A stretch of 64,000 bases of DNA, taken from positions 1 to 64,000 of the forward strand of contig DUOX01000016.1 of assembly GCA_012838665.1 (NCBI GenBank), given 5' to 3'. The DNA is from Clostridiales bacterium. GTDB taxonomy: Bacteria; Bacillota; Clostridia; Oscillospirales; Oscillospiraceae. Positions 27,127 through 36,165 of this stretch are shown piece after piece. The position numbers and the translations under genes are program-made. Below the pieces are notes generated by a model. It saw nothing but the letters and a program-made list of their open reading frames with translations. It did not search any database and had not been told where the DNA came from. Within the stretch, counting starts at the first letter, position 1, and each line of letters starts with the position of its first letter.

Positions 27127-28053
27127 TTATACCAGCAGCAAGTATACTGTCAGGGGTATGGTCAGCACCAAAAGCACAGTTGTGATAAATACGCCTTTGC
27201 TGGCAAGAGCCTCGTTGCCTTTATACTCTATACAAAGCAAGGTGGAGTTGGCAGCAACGGGCATTGAGGCAAGCACCGTAGCCATGCCCAGAATAAGGGG
27301 ATTAGTCACAAAAATCCTGAGAATGGCCCAGATTATAACAGGCATTAGAATAAGCTTTACAGGCGCTAAAACGTATAACCGCCAGTCGCCGAATACTTCC
27401 TTCAAAGACATATTCCCCAGAGATGAACCTATTACCAGCATCGCGGCGGGCACCACCATATCGCCTAAAAGCTCCGTTGCCCCGGCAATAGGTTTCGGAA
27501 TGGGTATTTTCAATACAAATATAAGCACGGCTACGACAGCGGAAATGAGGGGAGCGTTTAAAAACTGTTTAAAGTTGATTCTGGCCTTTTTTCCGCTGCC
27601 CGAGGAAATCATCATTACGCCCAGGGAGTATGTAAGAAGATTGAACGGTATGTTAAACAACGAGGCGTAAAAAACCGCGGCGTCACCGAACAGGGAAGCA
27701 ACTATCGGGAACCCCATAAATCCTACGTTTCCGAACAATGCCATGAACTGAAATACTCCCCTGTCTCCGGGTTTTATTCTTAGAACCCATGTAAAAAGAA
27801 CAACTACAACAAGCATTATGGCATAAGCGACAAAAGATATGCCAACAAGTCCCAGCAGCTCCAGTCCTGTAAGACTAGGCTCCGCGTTCATAACGGCAGC
27901 AAGAATCATGGCGCTCTGCGCCAAAACAACCACTATACGCGTGAGGTGCTTGTTTGCCTGGTCATTAATAACCCCGGTTTTACGTGCAAAGACTCCAACC
28001 AGAAGCAAAATCAGCAGAATTAGCATTAGGTTTATTATTGATGATATCTCCAT
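27127..28053 (-). CDS. AEC family transporter (auxin efflux carrier-like)
   Basis: 308 residues and about 10 membrane segments. The pattern (NLMLILLILLLVGVFARKTGVINDQANKHLTRIVV..., GNVGFMGFPIVASLFG, LGMATVLASMPVAANSTLLCIEYKGNEALASKGVFITT) is diagnostic for AEC permeases. Relatives carry malate, malonate or unknown organic acids; substrate is not deducible. ATG at 28053 follows GAGGCG by 8 bases; a TTG two codons upstream is less likely. It lies 15 bases after mgtE and may be co-transcribed with it. Confidence 0.9.
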   Translation of the reverse strand: MEISSIINLMLILLILLLVGVFARKTGVINDQANKHLTRIVVVLAQSAMILAAVMNAEPSLTGLELLGLVGISFVAYAIMLVVVVLFTWVLRIKPGDRGVFQFMALFGNVGFMGFPIVASLFGDAAVFYASLFNIPFNLLTYSLGVMMISSGSGKKARINFKQFLNAPLISAVVAVLIFVLKIPIPKPIAGATELLGDMVVPAAMLVIGSSLGNMSLKEVFGDWRLYVLAPVKLILMPVIIWAILRIFVTNPLILGMATVLASMPVAANSTLLCIEYKGNEALASKGVFITTVLLVLTIPLTVYLLLV

Positions 28054-28068
28054 TAACAAATCGCCTCG

Positions 28069-29448
28069 TTATACTTTGAGTATGACCCTTGCCACGCTAA
28101 AGTAGACGCAAAGGGATAATGCATCGACTATGGTTGTGATAAAGGGACTGGCCATAACAGCCGGGTCAAAACCAAGTTTTTCAGCAAGCATAGGTAGCGA
28201 ACAGCCCACAAGCTTTGCAATAAGCACTGTTGACACAAGCGTAAGGCACACCACAGCCGCTATCATAACGCTGATATCGGAATTGCCCAACAGTACCCGG
28301 TCCACCAGAAGCATTTTAATAAAGTTGATAGCGGCCAGAGAAATGCCGCTGAGCAGTCCTACCCGCATTTCCTTCCACATGACGCTCCCAATATCCGCAA
28401 ACTTAATGTCGCCCAGGGAAAGGCCGCGCACTACGGTAACGGAGGACTGACTGCCGGAATTTCCGCCTGTATCCATGAGCATAGGTATAAAGGCCATCAG
28501 CGCCGCCTGGGCGGCCAGAGCATCCTCAAAATTAGAGATAATCATGCCCGTGAATGTCGCGCTTATCATGAGCAGCAAAAGCCAAGGTATGCGGTTTCTC
28601 CACAGTTCAAGTACGCCCAGCTTCATATAGGGTCTGTCCGAAGGGGTTATGGCGGCCATCTTTTCGAAATCCTCGGTGGCCTCTTGTTGCATGACGTCGA
28701 TGACGTCGTCAACGGTGACAATCCCAACCAGGCGTCCTTCCTTATCCACTACCGGAACGGCCAGCAGATCATAGTCGGAAAAAAGGTTTATAACGCTCTC
28801 TTTATCTTCTGTGGTGGTGGTATATATGACCTTGGTGTCCATGATGTTCTCTATGACTTCATCATCATCGGCCAGAAGCAGTTCCCTTAAAGTCACAACC
28901 CCTTCCAGCCGCCGGTCGGCGCTGGTAACGTAGCAGGTATATATAGTCTCCCTGTCCTTCCCAATACGCCTTATTCTGGCAATGGATTCTAGGACGTTCA
29001 TATATTTTTTCAAATCCACATACTCCGCCGTCATAATGCTGCCCACGGAGTATTCTGGATACCTCAAAAACTGATTTATCAGTTCCCGCGTCTCGCTGGT
29101 CGCGATGCGCATAACACGCTTTACCACGTTTGCGGGTAGTTCCTCCATCATGTCCACTGCGTCGTCCAGATACAGTTCCTCTATGATTCCCGCAAGTTCA
29201 GCGTCTGTGATGGAATTGATTATTTGCTCCTGTTCCTCTACCTCCAGGTTGGCAAAAACCTCGGCGCCTTTCTCCTTTGAAAGCATGCGGAAGACCATTG
29301 CCATCTGCTGAGGCTTCAGCTCAGTCAGAAATGCGGCAACGTCAAATTCATTCATACCCTCTAAAATTTGCTGGAGCTGCTTTATTCGTCGGTTTTCAAG
29401 GAGCTCAAAAAGCTCTTTGTGCACAATCTCCATATCCTTGTTTTCCAT
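28069..29448 (-). CDS. mgtE: Magnesium transporter MgtE
   Basis: 459 residues. MgtE N-domain (about 15-115, LTELKPQQMAMVFRMLSKEKGAEVF), two CBS domains (about 130-250, TCYVTSADRRLEGVVTLRELL and LAVPVVDKEGRLVGIVTVDDVIDVM), then a membrane domain (about 285-459) with the pore motif MDTGGNSGSQSSVTVVRGL. It is a Mg2+-selective channel gated by cytoplasmic Mg2+. ATG at 29448 lies 8 bases after GGAGG. No Mg riboswitch is seen; it lies 50 bases downstream of ahcY. Confidence 0.95.
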   Translation of the reverse strand: MENKDMEIVHKELFELLENRRIKQLQQILEGMNEFDVAAFLTELKPQQMAMVFRMLSKEKGAEVFANLEVEEQEQIINSITDAELAGIIEELYLDDAVDMMEELPANVVKRVMRIATSETRELINQFLRYPEYSVGSIMTAEYVDLKKYMNVLESIARIRRIGKDRETIYTCYVTSADRRLEGVVTLRELLLADDDEVIENIMDTKVIYTTTTEDKESVINLFSDYDLLAVPVVDKEGRLVGIVTVDDVIDVMQQEATEDFEKMAAITPSDRPYMKLGVLELWRNRIPWLLLLMISATFTGMIISNFEDALAAQAALMAFIPMLMDTGGNSGSQSSVTVVRGLSLGDIKFADIGSVMWKEMRVGLLSGISLAAINFIKMLLVDRVLLGNSDISVMIAAVVCLTLVSTVLIAKLVGCSLPMLAEKLGFDPAVMASPFITTIVDALSLCVYFSVARVILKV

Positions 29449-29497
29449 AGCGCTCACCTCCGAATAAAATACAGCCTTGAATTTTTATAAACTATTT

Positions 29498-30733
29498 TTA
29501 TAACCCTAAATAATCCCTCTGTTCCTGAGAAAGTTCGTCAATCTTGACGCCCATGGCGGCCAGTTTGCGCCTGGCCACGGCATCGTCTATTTCCCGGGGC
29601 ACCGGAATAAGGTCTGCAGGCAGCCTGCCCTGGTTTTTTGCCAAATACTCGGCGCTCAGGGCCTGAATGGCAAAGCTCATATCCATAATCTCTGCTGGGT
29701 GCCCGTCCCCGCCTGCAATGTTTACCAGCCTGCCCTGGGCCAGCAGGTACAGGGTTTTGCCCCCTTCCAGTCTGTAGCCCCGGATATTATGCCGGGCCTC
29801 GAACCGCTCTATGGCCATCTTGTCAAGGGCCCTAATGTCTATCTCAAGGTCGAAATGCCCCGCATTACACAGGACGGCCCCGTCCTTCATCTTTTCAAAA
29901 TGCTCGGCTCTAACTACGTCCCGGCAACCGGTAACGCATATGAACATATCGCCCTCCGAGACGGCCTTATCCATAGGCATCACTGCGAAACCGTCCATAA
30001 CAGCCTCCAGGGCGTGAACGGGGTCTATTTCCGTTATTATAACCCGGGCTCCCAGGCCCTTTGCCCGCATGGCCACCCCTTTTCCGCACCAGCCGTAGCC
30101 TGCAATCACTACATTTTTTCCAGCCACAATCAGGTTGGTAGTGCGGTTTATGCCGTCCCACACGGACTGGCCGGTGCCGTAGCGGTTATCAAAGAGGTGC
30201 TTGCAGTCCGCCTCGTTTACCATGACCATGGGGAAGCGCAGCTCTCCCCTCTTTGCCATTGCCCTAAGGCGGTGTATGCCCGTGGTGGTCTCCTCGCAGC
30301 CCCCTATCACGTGGGGTATAAGGTGGGTATATTTGGTATGCATGAGATTTACAAGGTCTCCGCCGTCGTCAATGATGATATTAGGAACGCATTCCAGAAC
30401 CGCGCAGAGGTGCCGCTCATACTCCTCCTGCATGGCCCCATACCATGCGTGGACATCTATACCGCCTGCGGCCACGGCAGCCGCTACGTCGTCCTGAGTG
30501 GACAGAGGGTTGCAGCCTGTAACATGCATCTCGGCGCCCCCTTGGGCCAGAACACGGCACAAAAAAGCGGTTTTTGCCTCCATGTGGACGGAAAGGGCAA
30601 TTTTCAGCCCCTTAAAGGGCTTTTTTTCCGCAAATTCGGCTGCGATGCCGGACAATACGGGCATGTGGGCGGCAGCCCACTGTATTTTACGCTCGCCCTG
30701 GGGGGCAAGTGATATATCGCGAATTTCGGACAT
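29498..30733 (-). CDS. ahcY: Adenosylhomocysteinase (S-adenosylhomocysteine/S-inosylhomocysteine hydrolase)
   Basis: 411 residues with the family N-terminus DISLAPQGERKIQWAAAHMPVL, an NAD-binding loop GYGWCGKG near 215, and the conserved C-terminal region. It splits S-adenosylhomocysteine into adenosine and homocysteine using bound NAD. It lies 15 bases after an MTA/SAH deaminase gene in one operon, so the true substrate may be S-inosylhomocysteine formed by that deaminase, as described for Methanocaldococcus. GGGGGAAA precedes the ATG. Confidence 0.93.
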   Translation of the reverse strand: MSEIRDISLAPQGERKIQWAAAHMPVLSGIAAEFAEKKPFKGLKIALSVHMEAKTAFLCRVLAQGGAEMHVTGCNPLSTQDDVAAAVAAGGIDVHAWYGAMQEEYERHLCAVLECVPNIIIDDGGDLVNLMHTKYTHLIPHVIGGCEETTTGIHRLRAMAKRGELRFPMVMVNEADCKHLFDNRYGTGQSVWDGINRTTNLIVAGKNVVIAGYGWCGKGVAMRAKGLGARVIITEIDPVHALEAVMDGFAVMPMDKAVSEGDMFICVTGCRDVVRAEHFEKMKDGAVLCNAGHFDLEIDIRALDKMAIERFEARHNIRGYRLEGGKTLYLLAQGRLVNIAGGDGHPAEIMDMSFAIQALSAEYLAKNQGRLPADLIPVPREIDDAVARRKLAAMGVKIDELSQEQRDYLGL

Positions 30734-30748
30734 TGTTGTTTCCCCCTG

Positions 30749-32032
30749 TTAAGATATCCCCAGCCTGGCGCAAGTCTTTTCAACTTCAAAATATACCCTC
30801 TGTGGGTCAATGGATGTAAATTCTCCGTTTTCAAGTATAATACGGCCGTTTATAATTATGGTGTGGGCCGAAAGCCCCGCTCCCGAATAAGCAAGGGCGG
30901 ATACCGGGTCTCCTAAGGGAGTAATACCGGGCTGGTTTAAATCGAAAATGGCCAAATCCGCCAAAAACCCCGGCCTAATCTCCCCGGCTTTACCCTGAAG
31001 GCCCAGAGCCCTGGCCCCGTTTGCCGTGGCCATGTCAAAGCCCTGCGCGGCGGTGACCGCCATGGGATCCCCGCTTGTTCCCTTGTGGAGCAGGGTCACA
31101 AGAGCCAGTTCCCGAAGCACGCTGAGACTGTTGTTGCTGGCGGCGCTGTCCGTTCCCAGGCAGAGGTTAATTCCACGCTTTTGAAGCTCTGTAACGGGCG
31201 CTATGCCGTTAGCCAGCTTAAGGTTGCTGGCGTGGTTCACGGCCACGCTAACCCCCCGCCGGGCCAGCAAATCCATGTCTTCCGGGGAAAGATGAACACA
31301 GTGGGCCGCCACGGTGTTCCTTCCCAGCAGGCCGCATCGGTCATAAAGCTCTACGGGGCTGCAGCCGTATTTCTTTTTAATGTCCTCAATCTCGCTCAGA
31401 CTTTCGGAAAGATGGGTATTAATGCCCACTCCCAGCTCCCGTGCCTTTTCCGCCACGAAACACAGATATGCCTCATCGCAGGTATAGGGAGCGTGGGGGG
31501 CCAGCATGAAGCTGAGGCTGGGGGCGCCGGAAAACTCCCTGATTTCCTCCAGGGCCTCCCTCAATCGCCGCAGGCCACCTTCCGGGTCTTCCGCTCCGCC
31601 GGAGAGCCCCCGGGAGATTACCGCCCTGAGACCTAAGTCCAGGGCCGCCCTTGCGGAGCAGCCCGGGAACATATGCATGTCAAGGAAACACGTGACCCCG
31701 CCTTTTATCATCTCCATACAGGCCAGCATTGAGCCCCAGTAGGCGTCCTCGCTGCTCAAGGCGTCCTCCATGGGCATGATTTTTTTGAAAAGCCAGGTAT
31801 TGAAATCCAGGTCGTCCGCCCAATTCCGGAAAGGGGTCATGTAGGCGTGGGCGTGGGCATTGACCAGGCCTGGTATCATTAGCTTACGGTCCCCGTCAAT
31901 AATCCTGTCGGCGCGAAAGTTCTCAGGCTCCCTGTCCACCGAATGGATACGCTCACCGTCAATATAGAGGGTGCACTTACGGCTCACGCCGCCGGGCAGA
32001 ACCGCCAAAATATCCTTTATTAGAATGCCCAT
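30749..32032 (-). CDS. mtaD: 5-methylthioadenosine/S-adenosylhomocysteine deaminase
   Basis: 427 residues, amidohydrolase superfamily. Metal ligands are His60 and His62 (NAHAHAYM), a later histidine in NTHLSES, and Asp in GTDSAASNNS; HAPYTC is typical of the SAH/MTA deaminase group. It removes the 6-amino group of adenine in SAH or MTA. Paired with ahcY it would process S-adenosylhomocysteine through the inosyl form. ATG follows GGGGGTAG. Broad specificity, including guanine-deaminase-like activity, cannot be excluded. Confidence 0.88.
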   Translation of the reverse strand: MGILIKDILAVLPGGVSRKCTLYIDGERIHSVDREPENFRADRIIDGDRKLMIPGLVNAHAHAYMTPFRNWADDLDFNTWLFKKIMPMEDALSSEDAYWGSMLACMEMIKGGVTCFLDMHMFPGCSARAALDLGLRAVISRGLSGGAEDPEGGLRRLREALEEIREFSGAPSLSFMLAPHAPYTCDEAYLCFVAEKARELGVGINTHLSESLSEIEDIKKKYGCSPVELYDRCGLLGRNTVAAHCVHLSPEDMDLLARRGVSVAVNHASNLKLANGIAPVTELQKRGINLCLGTDSAASNNSLSVLRELALVTLLHKGTSGDPMAVTAAQGFDMATANGARALGLQGKAGEIRPGFLADLAIFDLNQPGITPLGDPVSALAYSGAGLSAHTIIINGRIILENGEFTSIDPQRVYFEVEKTCARLGIS

Positions 32033-32062
32033 TCGACACTACCCCCAATAAGCATGCAATTT

Positions 32063-32091
32063 ATTTTATCACCTAATCCAGAGTATTACAA
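32063..32091 (-). promoter_or_regulatory. Candidate sigma-A promoter of mtaD-ahcY
   Basis: TTGTAA (32091-32086), 17 bases, TAAAAT (32068-32063) on the minus strand, about 30 bases before the ATG. Confidence 0.55.
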
Positions 32092-32162
32092 CCAAATCTG
32101 ACAGAATAACCCTTTAATAATCGTTATAATTATATCGGCGCGTTGCAACAAAACAAAAGCAA

Positions 32163-32188
32163 GGTTTCAGGCAGTTTGGCCTGAAACC
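32163..32188 (-). terminator. Terminator of the 194-residue membrane protein gene
   Basis: A perfect 10-bp stem GGTTTCAGGC/GCCTGAAACC with 6-base loop. On the minus strand it is followed by TTGCTTTTGTTTTG. Confidence 0.7.
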
Positions 32189-32301
32189 CCGCGTTTCGGA
32201 AAAATTATCAAATTAATATTTGCCCGATAGGTCAGCCTTCCGTTTCCGGCGGACGGCAATTTTTGAACCGCCGGGTTTAATATTGGCTTATCTTGAGAAT
32301 T

Positions 32302-32886
32302 TTATTCCGCAGGCAGGTTCTTATCGAACAAAAAGATTACTGCGGCGGATTTTGTTTCCCCGCTTTCCGGGTCAGTGAAAACGCAGTCGTGTATAAAGTT
32401 CTCCCTGTTGGACTCGCCTTTGAAAGGCTTTATTTCGTCCAGACCCAGCCATTTAAAGAAGGCCTTTCTGACGCTGCGGTTGCTTTCCCCGCAGTTGGTG
32501 CTGCTAATCTGAACCGGCAGGCCCTTATCCGCCACGGTATTGTATCTGACGCGGAAGATGGAATGTTCTTCACTGAGGCTGGAGACAGCCTGGCTGAGGA
32601 GGTCTTCAAGTATTTCCCTGTGACCTTCCTCTTCCGGGTCCAGCCTGGCCGCTTGGGTGATTATAAGCACCCTCATGCCCTGGCCGAAACCATCCTCCAT
32701 GTTTTCTTCTTTAAGAATATTAAATGACTGGGGAGGAAACCTTTTATGCCACGCGGACATATATATTGGTCTCACATCTCTTTCAATAAGAAAAAGGGCA
32801 AGGCAAATTAGGATTGTTACCACCAGGTTTTCGGTTAATAAATATACGACTATTACAACTGCTATCGTCACCAGTTGAAGGAGCAT
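32302..32886 (-). CDS. Membrane-anchored protein of unknown function
   Basis: 194 residues. One or two N-terminal membrane helices (VTIAVVIVVYLLTENLVVTILICLALFLI, about 5-35) are followed by a soluble acidic domain (MRVLIITQAARLDPEEEGHREILEDLLSQAVSSLSEEHSIFRVRYNTVADKGLPVQISSTNCGE...) that looks well formed. The family is not recognised and no catalytic motif stands out. It has its own promoter and terminator, so it is probably a real single-gene unit. ATG at 32886 follows GAGGAGG-like GGGGAGGC some 13 bases away. Confidence 0.65.
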   Translation of the reverse strand: MLLQLVTIAVVIVVYLLTENLVVTILICLALFLIERDVRPIYMSAWHKRFPPQSFNILKEENMEDGFGQGMRVLIITQAARLDPEEEGHREILEDLLSQAVSSLSEEHSIFRVRYNTVADKGLPVQISSTNCGESNRSVRKAFFKWLGLDEIKPFKGESNRENFIHDCVFTDPESGETKSAAVIFLFDKNLPAE

Positions 32887-32979
32887 AGCCCAGCCTCCCC
32901 ACAGTAATTATATCTATCAAACTCTAACCCCGCACTGCCAGGGTCAGGGCAATTGCCGGAGCATTACAAACATAAGGCT

Positions 32980-33007
32980 ATTATAGCACATTTTCTACCA
33001 ATGACAA
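32980..33007 (-). promoter_or_regulatory. Promoter of the 194-residue membrane protein gene
   Basis: TTGTCA (33007-33002), 16 bases, TATAAT (32985-32980) on the minus strand. Confidence 0.6.
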
Positions 33008-33008
33008 C

Positions 33009-33044
33009 AAAAAAACAGCCCGGAGCAATCCGAACTGTTTTTTT
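33009..33044 (-). terminator. Terminator after the 33.1-33.3 kb gene
   Basis: A hairpin AAAAAACAG...CTGTTTTTTT with an inner GGA/TCC pairing and A and T tracts on both flanks. Confidence 0.7.
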
Positions 33045-33067
33045 GAAACCTATATGGACAAGAGCTT

Positions 33068-33349
33068 TTATGCTCCTACAAGCTTCATGGCCAGCCAGGC
33101 AATACCGGTGGCGGCCGCACCTGCGGCGGCAAAAGCGGGCGCGGGCAGTTTTGCCAGCAGTCTGTGCTTCCGCCCGATGGTGCTCTTTATATAGTCATCC
33201 GCAACCCGCTGGGCTTCCCTGATAATTTCCTGCTCGCTGACCCCCTTTCGTCCAAAAAGGTCATCTCTTATTATAAAAATCGCTTCCTCGAACACTTTCG
33301 GGTCCGGTGATTTTACAACGATAATCCGTCTTTGGGTTCCTTTTACCAT
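33068..33349 (-). CDS. Small membrane-tailed protein, clostridial family of unknown function
   Basis: 93 residues from MVKGTQRRIIVVKSPDPKVFEEAIFIIRDDLFGRKGVSEQEIIREAQRVADDYI, ending with a C-terminal hydrophobic helix (APAFAAAGAAATGIAWLAMKLV). This opening recurs in clostridial proteins often labelled loosely as translation initiation factor 2; no initiation-factor domain is visible, so the label is not adopted. Start is uncertain: ATG 33427 and ATG 33535 (overlapping the spoIIE stop) are also in frame. It is downstream of spoIIE and may be co-transcribed. Confidence 0.6.
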   Translation of the reverse strand: MVKGTQRRIIVVKSPDPKVFEEAIFIIRDDLFGRKGVSEQEIIREAQRVADDYIKSTIGRKHRLLAKLPAPAFAAAGAAATGIAWLAMKLVGA

Positions 33350-33521
33350 TCCTCTGCCCCCTTGCGGCTTATATCTGGTACTTTCTATTTGTTCCCAGTC
33401 TAACCGCTTAATGGGCGCATTATTCATTCCTGGCAACGCAATGTTTTTGATTAATCTCCCGTAGTGCCATTTTTTAATAAGGAAGGGCCATCTCCCAAAC
33501 AGTCTTGGGAACCTTTGTTTA

Positions 33522-35858
33522 TCAGTTACGCGCATCTACTCGCACCACCAATACCGTCATATCGTCCTCGCATCCGAACTCCCTTATTGCGGTCTGCAGG
33601 GCCTCCTTTGCCAATGTCTTGGTGTCATTCCCCTCCCAGTTGGACAACAGCACTCTCAGCCATTTGTCGTTATCCGCCGTCAATACCCCGTCACTGGCTA
33701 TAAGAGCCAGACTACCCGGCTTGAGCCGCATGCGTACTATGTCCGGCGCGGCGCATTCACCGGCACAAAGTCCCGCAGCAAGACTTTCGCCCCGTACCCT
33801 GCGAATAAGCTTCCCATTTTTTACATATGATGGCGCCGCGCCGTATTTGTAAAAACATGTCTCTCCTGTAAACAAATCTATACACATGAGGTCAACGGTG
33901 GCATAGCCCCAGTCCTCTCCGTTTTTCAGCAGCATCACCGAGTTTAACATCTTCATGGCTAAGTCCGGACTCACTCCGGAGCGCAAGAAACTCTCAAGTA
34001 TGCGAACTGTGGCCACGCTTTCCTTTGCCGCCTCATGGCCGCTGCCCATGCCGTCGGAGAGTATGACACAAAGCACTCCCTGGTCGGTCTTGAAATAGGT
34101 GCCCCGGTCGCCGCTCACCGGCTCTCCTTTCTTCTTCATGGCTGCAATGCCCACGGATACGGCCAAAGGCTCCGCCTCCACCAGGGACAGTCGCTTTGCG
34201 TTTGCAACATCATCTATACCGGGCCGGCACAGCCGCACTCCCACCACCGAGGACAGCTTGTCCAGATAATCGGAATCTTTCAACAGGTTGCGAAGCCGGC
34301 CGCTCTCAATGGTAACCCGGAGTCTTCCGCTGCGGTCACGAAAAACCGAAACATCCGCCTCTATGTCAATATTCCGTAAAAACCTGAACAGCCTGCGTTC
34401 CGCCAGAGGGTCCGGCCCGGCGCTCTTGCTAAGTTCCTCGGACACACTTTCCATTATGGACGCCAGGTCCGCATACTGGCTGTAAGCGGCGCTGCGGTTT
34501 TCCGCCAGGCGGCTTCTGAACTGGCGGCGGTACATGAGCCCCCGGAGCTCGCCGTTTACGGCGGCGATGAAAGAATATATGGAGCCGCATTTTTCAACGA
34601 AATGTTCCGGCAGGTCCTCCCGCATAAGCCGGCCCCGCCGCATCATGGCAGGCGTGGAGCTGTTCATCACCGACAGGGTATCCATGTAATTTTTCTGCCA
34701 GCAGTCGTCCCTGTTCTTGCATCTTATGCATACCGCGTCTGCCGCCCTGTCAAATATCATTGCTATATCGTTGTCGTTTCCGGACCGCTCAAGGGTAATG
34801 CGAACGGTATCGTAGAGGTCCTGAAAAGCCTCGGACATCCGCCTGATGCGCCGGGCGATATACATGCGCATTCCGGTCTCCCCGCTGCCTGTGCTGGATT
34901 GCTGCAACAGCCCCCCCACTAGATTCAGCAGTGACGAGGGCAGCATCATAAAAATTACGGAAGCCGCAAACACCTCGTATAATATCTCAATTCTAATCCC
35001 ATAATTCCATGTCCAGAGTATCGCAACGGCGTCAGCCACTATATAGCTAAGGAGGAATATCAGACGGCCATGTCTGGCAAAAACCCCCGCCAGCAGTCCG
35101 GAGAAAGCATAGGCCATGGTGAAATACGGAGCGCCGCCGTATGCTATATCCATGGCAAGCCCCAGAGCCGCCCCCGCTGCGCTGCCCGCCAGTATGCCGC
35201 CCTTATATGCTGCGGTCATTACCAGCAGCACCGCCACCAGACGGCCGATGGATATGGCGTCCATAATCATAACCTCTGACAGCGCCATAAGGGCGCAGGC
35301 GAGAAATATCAACACACTGACGCCGTGCCTCAGCTCCGCCGTTTCAGTATTCCTCTCCTCCTTGGTCAACGCCTGCTTGAAGAAATAAGCAGAGGCGCCC
35401 GCAAGAGTAAGCTCCGTAATCATCAGCACCACCGCAGGAACCCCCCGCCCATTGTCAAAACTGTTGAGAAATCCTGTTACCGCCGTTATTGCCGCAGCTA
35501 TCAGGGGCATAAACCACGAGGTGCCGTAGAATTTCGTGCCCTGAAACACAAAGGCAGCCGTAAACACCAAAACAGAAGTGGCCACGTATTTAATGCCATA
35601 ATCAAATCCCCCGGTAACCAAATAACCCAGAGATGCTCCCAAAAGGCACATGACGCCTCCCGGCCCCGCTCCAGCCTGGGCCACCATGCCTATGCCAAAG
35701 GGCCCGCAACCGCCAAACAGCTTCGCCGCAGACATGGCATAGCCCAAAACAAAGCTTACGATATATCCCAGCACCTTCATAAAATCAGGGTATCTCTTGA
35801 ATATATCTCCGCTAACCACCGCTCTTTTTAACCCAAGTACCCTTCCTCTCACAGACAC
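33522..35858 (-). CDS. spoIIE: Stage II sporulation protein E (PP2C phosphatase)
   Basis: 778 residues. About 10 N-terminal membrane segments (25-310), a middle oligomerisation/FtsZ-interaction region, and a C-terminal PP2C-type serine phosphatase (about 570-778) with VLCVILSDGMGSGHEA and LALIASDGVLTADND carrying the metal Asp residues. SpoIIE sits at the asymmetric septum and dephosphorylates SpoIIAA to release sigma-F. Length is near the Bacillus protein (827). GTG start at 35858 has GGGGGGAG upstream. A Spo0A-box-containing promoter precedes it. Confidence 0.95.
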   Translation of the reverse strand: MSVRGRVLGLKRAVVSGDIFKRYPDFMKVLGYIVSFVLGYAMSAAKLFGGCGPFGIGMVAQAGAGPGGVMCLLGASLGYLVTGGFDYGIKYVATSVLVFTAAFVFQGTKFYGTSWFMPLIAAAITAVTGFLNSFDNGRGVPAVVLMITELTLAGASAYFFKQALTKEERNTETAELRHGVSVLIFLACALMALSEVMIMDAISIGRLVAVLLVMTAAYKGGILAGSAAGAALGLAMDIAYGGAPYFTMAYAFSGLLAGVFARHGRLIFLLSYIVADAVAILWTWNYGIRIEILYEVFAASVIFMMLPSSLLNLVGGLLQQSSTGSGETGMRMYIARRIRRMSEAFQDLYDTVRITLERSGNDNDIAMIFDRAADAVCIRCKNRDDCWQKNYMDTLSVMNSSTPAMMRRGRLMREDLPEHFVEKCGSIYSFIAAVNGELRGLMYRRQFRSRLAENRSAAYSQYADLASIMESVSEELSKSAGPDPLAERRLFRFLRNIDIEADVSVFRDRSGRLRVTIESGRLRNLLKDSDYLDKLSSVVGVRLCRPGIDDVANAKRLSLVEAEPLAVSVGIAAMKKKGEPVSGDRGTYFKTDQGVLCVILSDGMGSGHEAAKESVATVRILESFLRSGVSPDLAMKMLNSVMLLKNGEDWGYATVDLMCIDLFTGETCFYKYGAAPSYVKNGKLIRRVRGESLAAGLCAGECAAPDIVRMRLKPGSLALIASDGVLTADNDKWLRVLLSNWEGNDTKTLAKEALQTAIREFGCEDDMTVLVVRVDARN

Positions 35859-35891
35859 GTCAGTCTCCCCCCTTAATTGTGGTTAACATAA

Positions 35892-35923
35892 ATTATACTT
35901 ATGACACCTTGAATATTTCGTCA
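35892..35923 (-). promoter_or_regulatory. Candidate Spo0A-activated promoter of spoIIE
   Basis: On the minus strand there is a TGACGAA 0A box (35923-35917, matching consensus TGNCGAA), 19 bases, then TATAAT (35897-35892), about 35 bases before the GTG. No TTGACA-type -35 exists; the 0A box takes its place, as in Bacillus spoIIE and spoIIG promoters. Confidence 0.65.
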
Positions 35924-36114
35924 TTTTGTGCTGTAGAATATGGGTTTTTACAGCCGGGAAATGGCGGGAAAACCTAAATACAACTTGATAATCGAGGGCG
36001 ATTAGACGTAGAATGCGCGTAAATCCAAAATGAGGAAAGATACATGGTACGTTTTCTATCCTGATTTGTTCAGGGCTGTCATTTTTGCCCCGCCAGAGGG
36101 ATGGGCATAAAAAA
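35924..36114. other. Intergenic region between the cytidylate-kinase-like gene and spoIIE
   Basis: No convincing gene. A minus-strand frame of 102 residues here lacks a ribosome-binding site and reads as non-protein-like. Confidence 0.5.
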
Positions 36115-36138
36115 GTGCGGAGCCCGAATGCTCCGCAC
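36115..36138. terminator. Bidirectional-type terminator after the cytidylate-kinase-like gene
   Basis: A perfect 9-bp stem GTGCGGAGC/GCTCCGCAC with 6-base loop; T6 follows on the minus strand and T7 nearby on the plus strand. Confidence 0.88.
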
Positions 36139-36165
36139 CTGTGTTTTTTTATTAGGTTTTGTGTT

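Noticed and set aside
29699..30712. 337-residue plus-strand open frame
   Set aside because: Shadow of ahcY, which is clearly the real gene.
33068..33349. Translation initiation factor label for the small protein
   Set aside because: No IF domain is visible; only the opening resembles proteins carrying that loose name.
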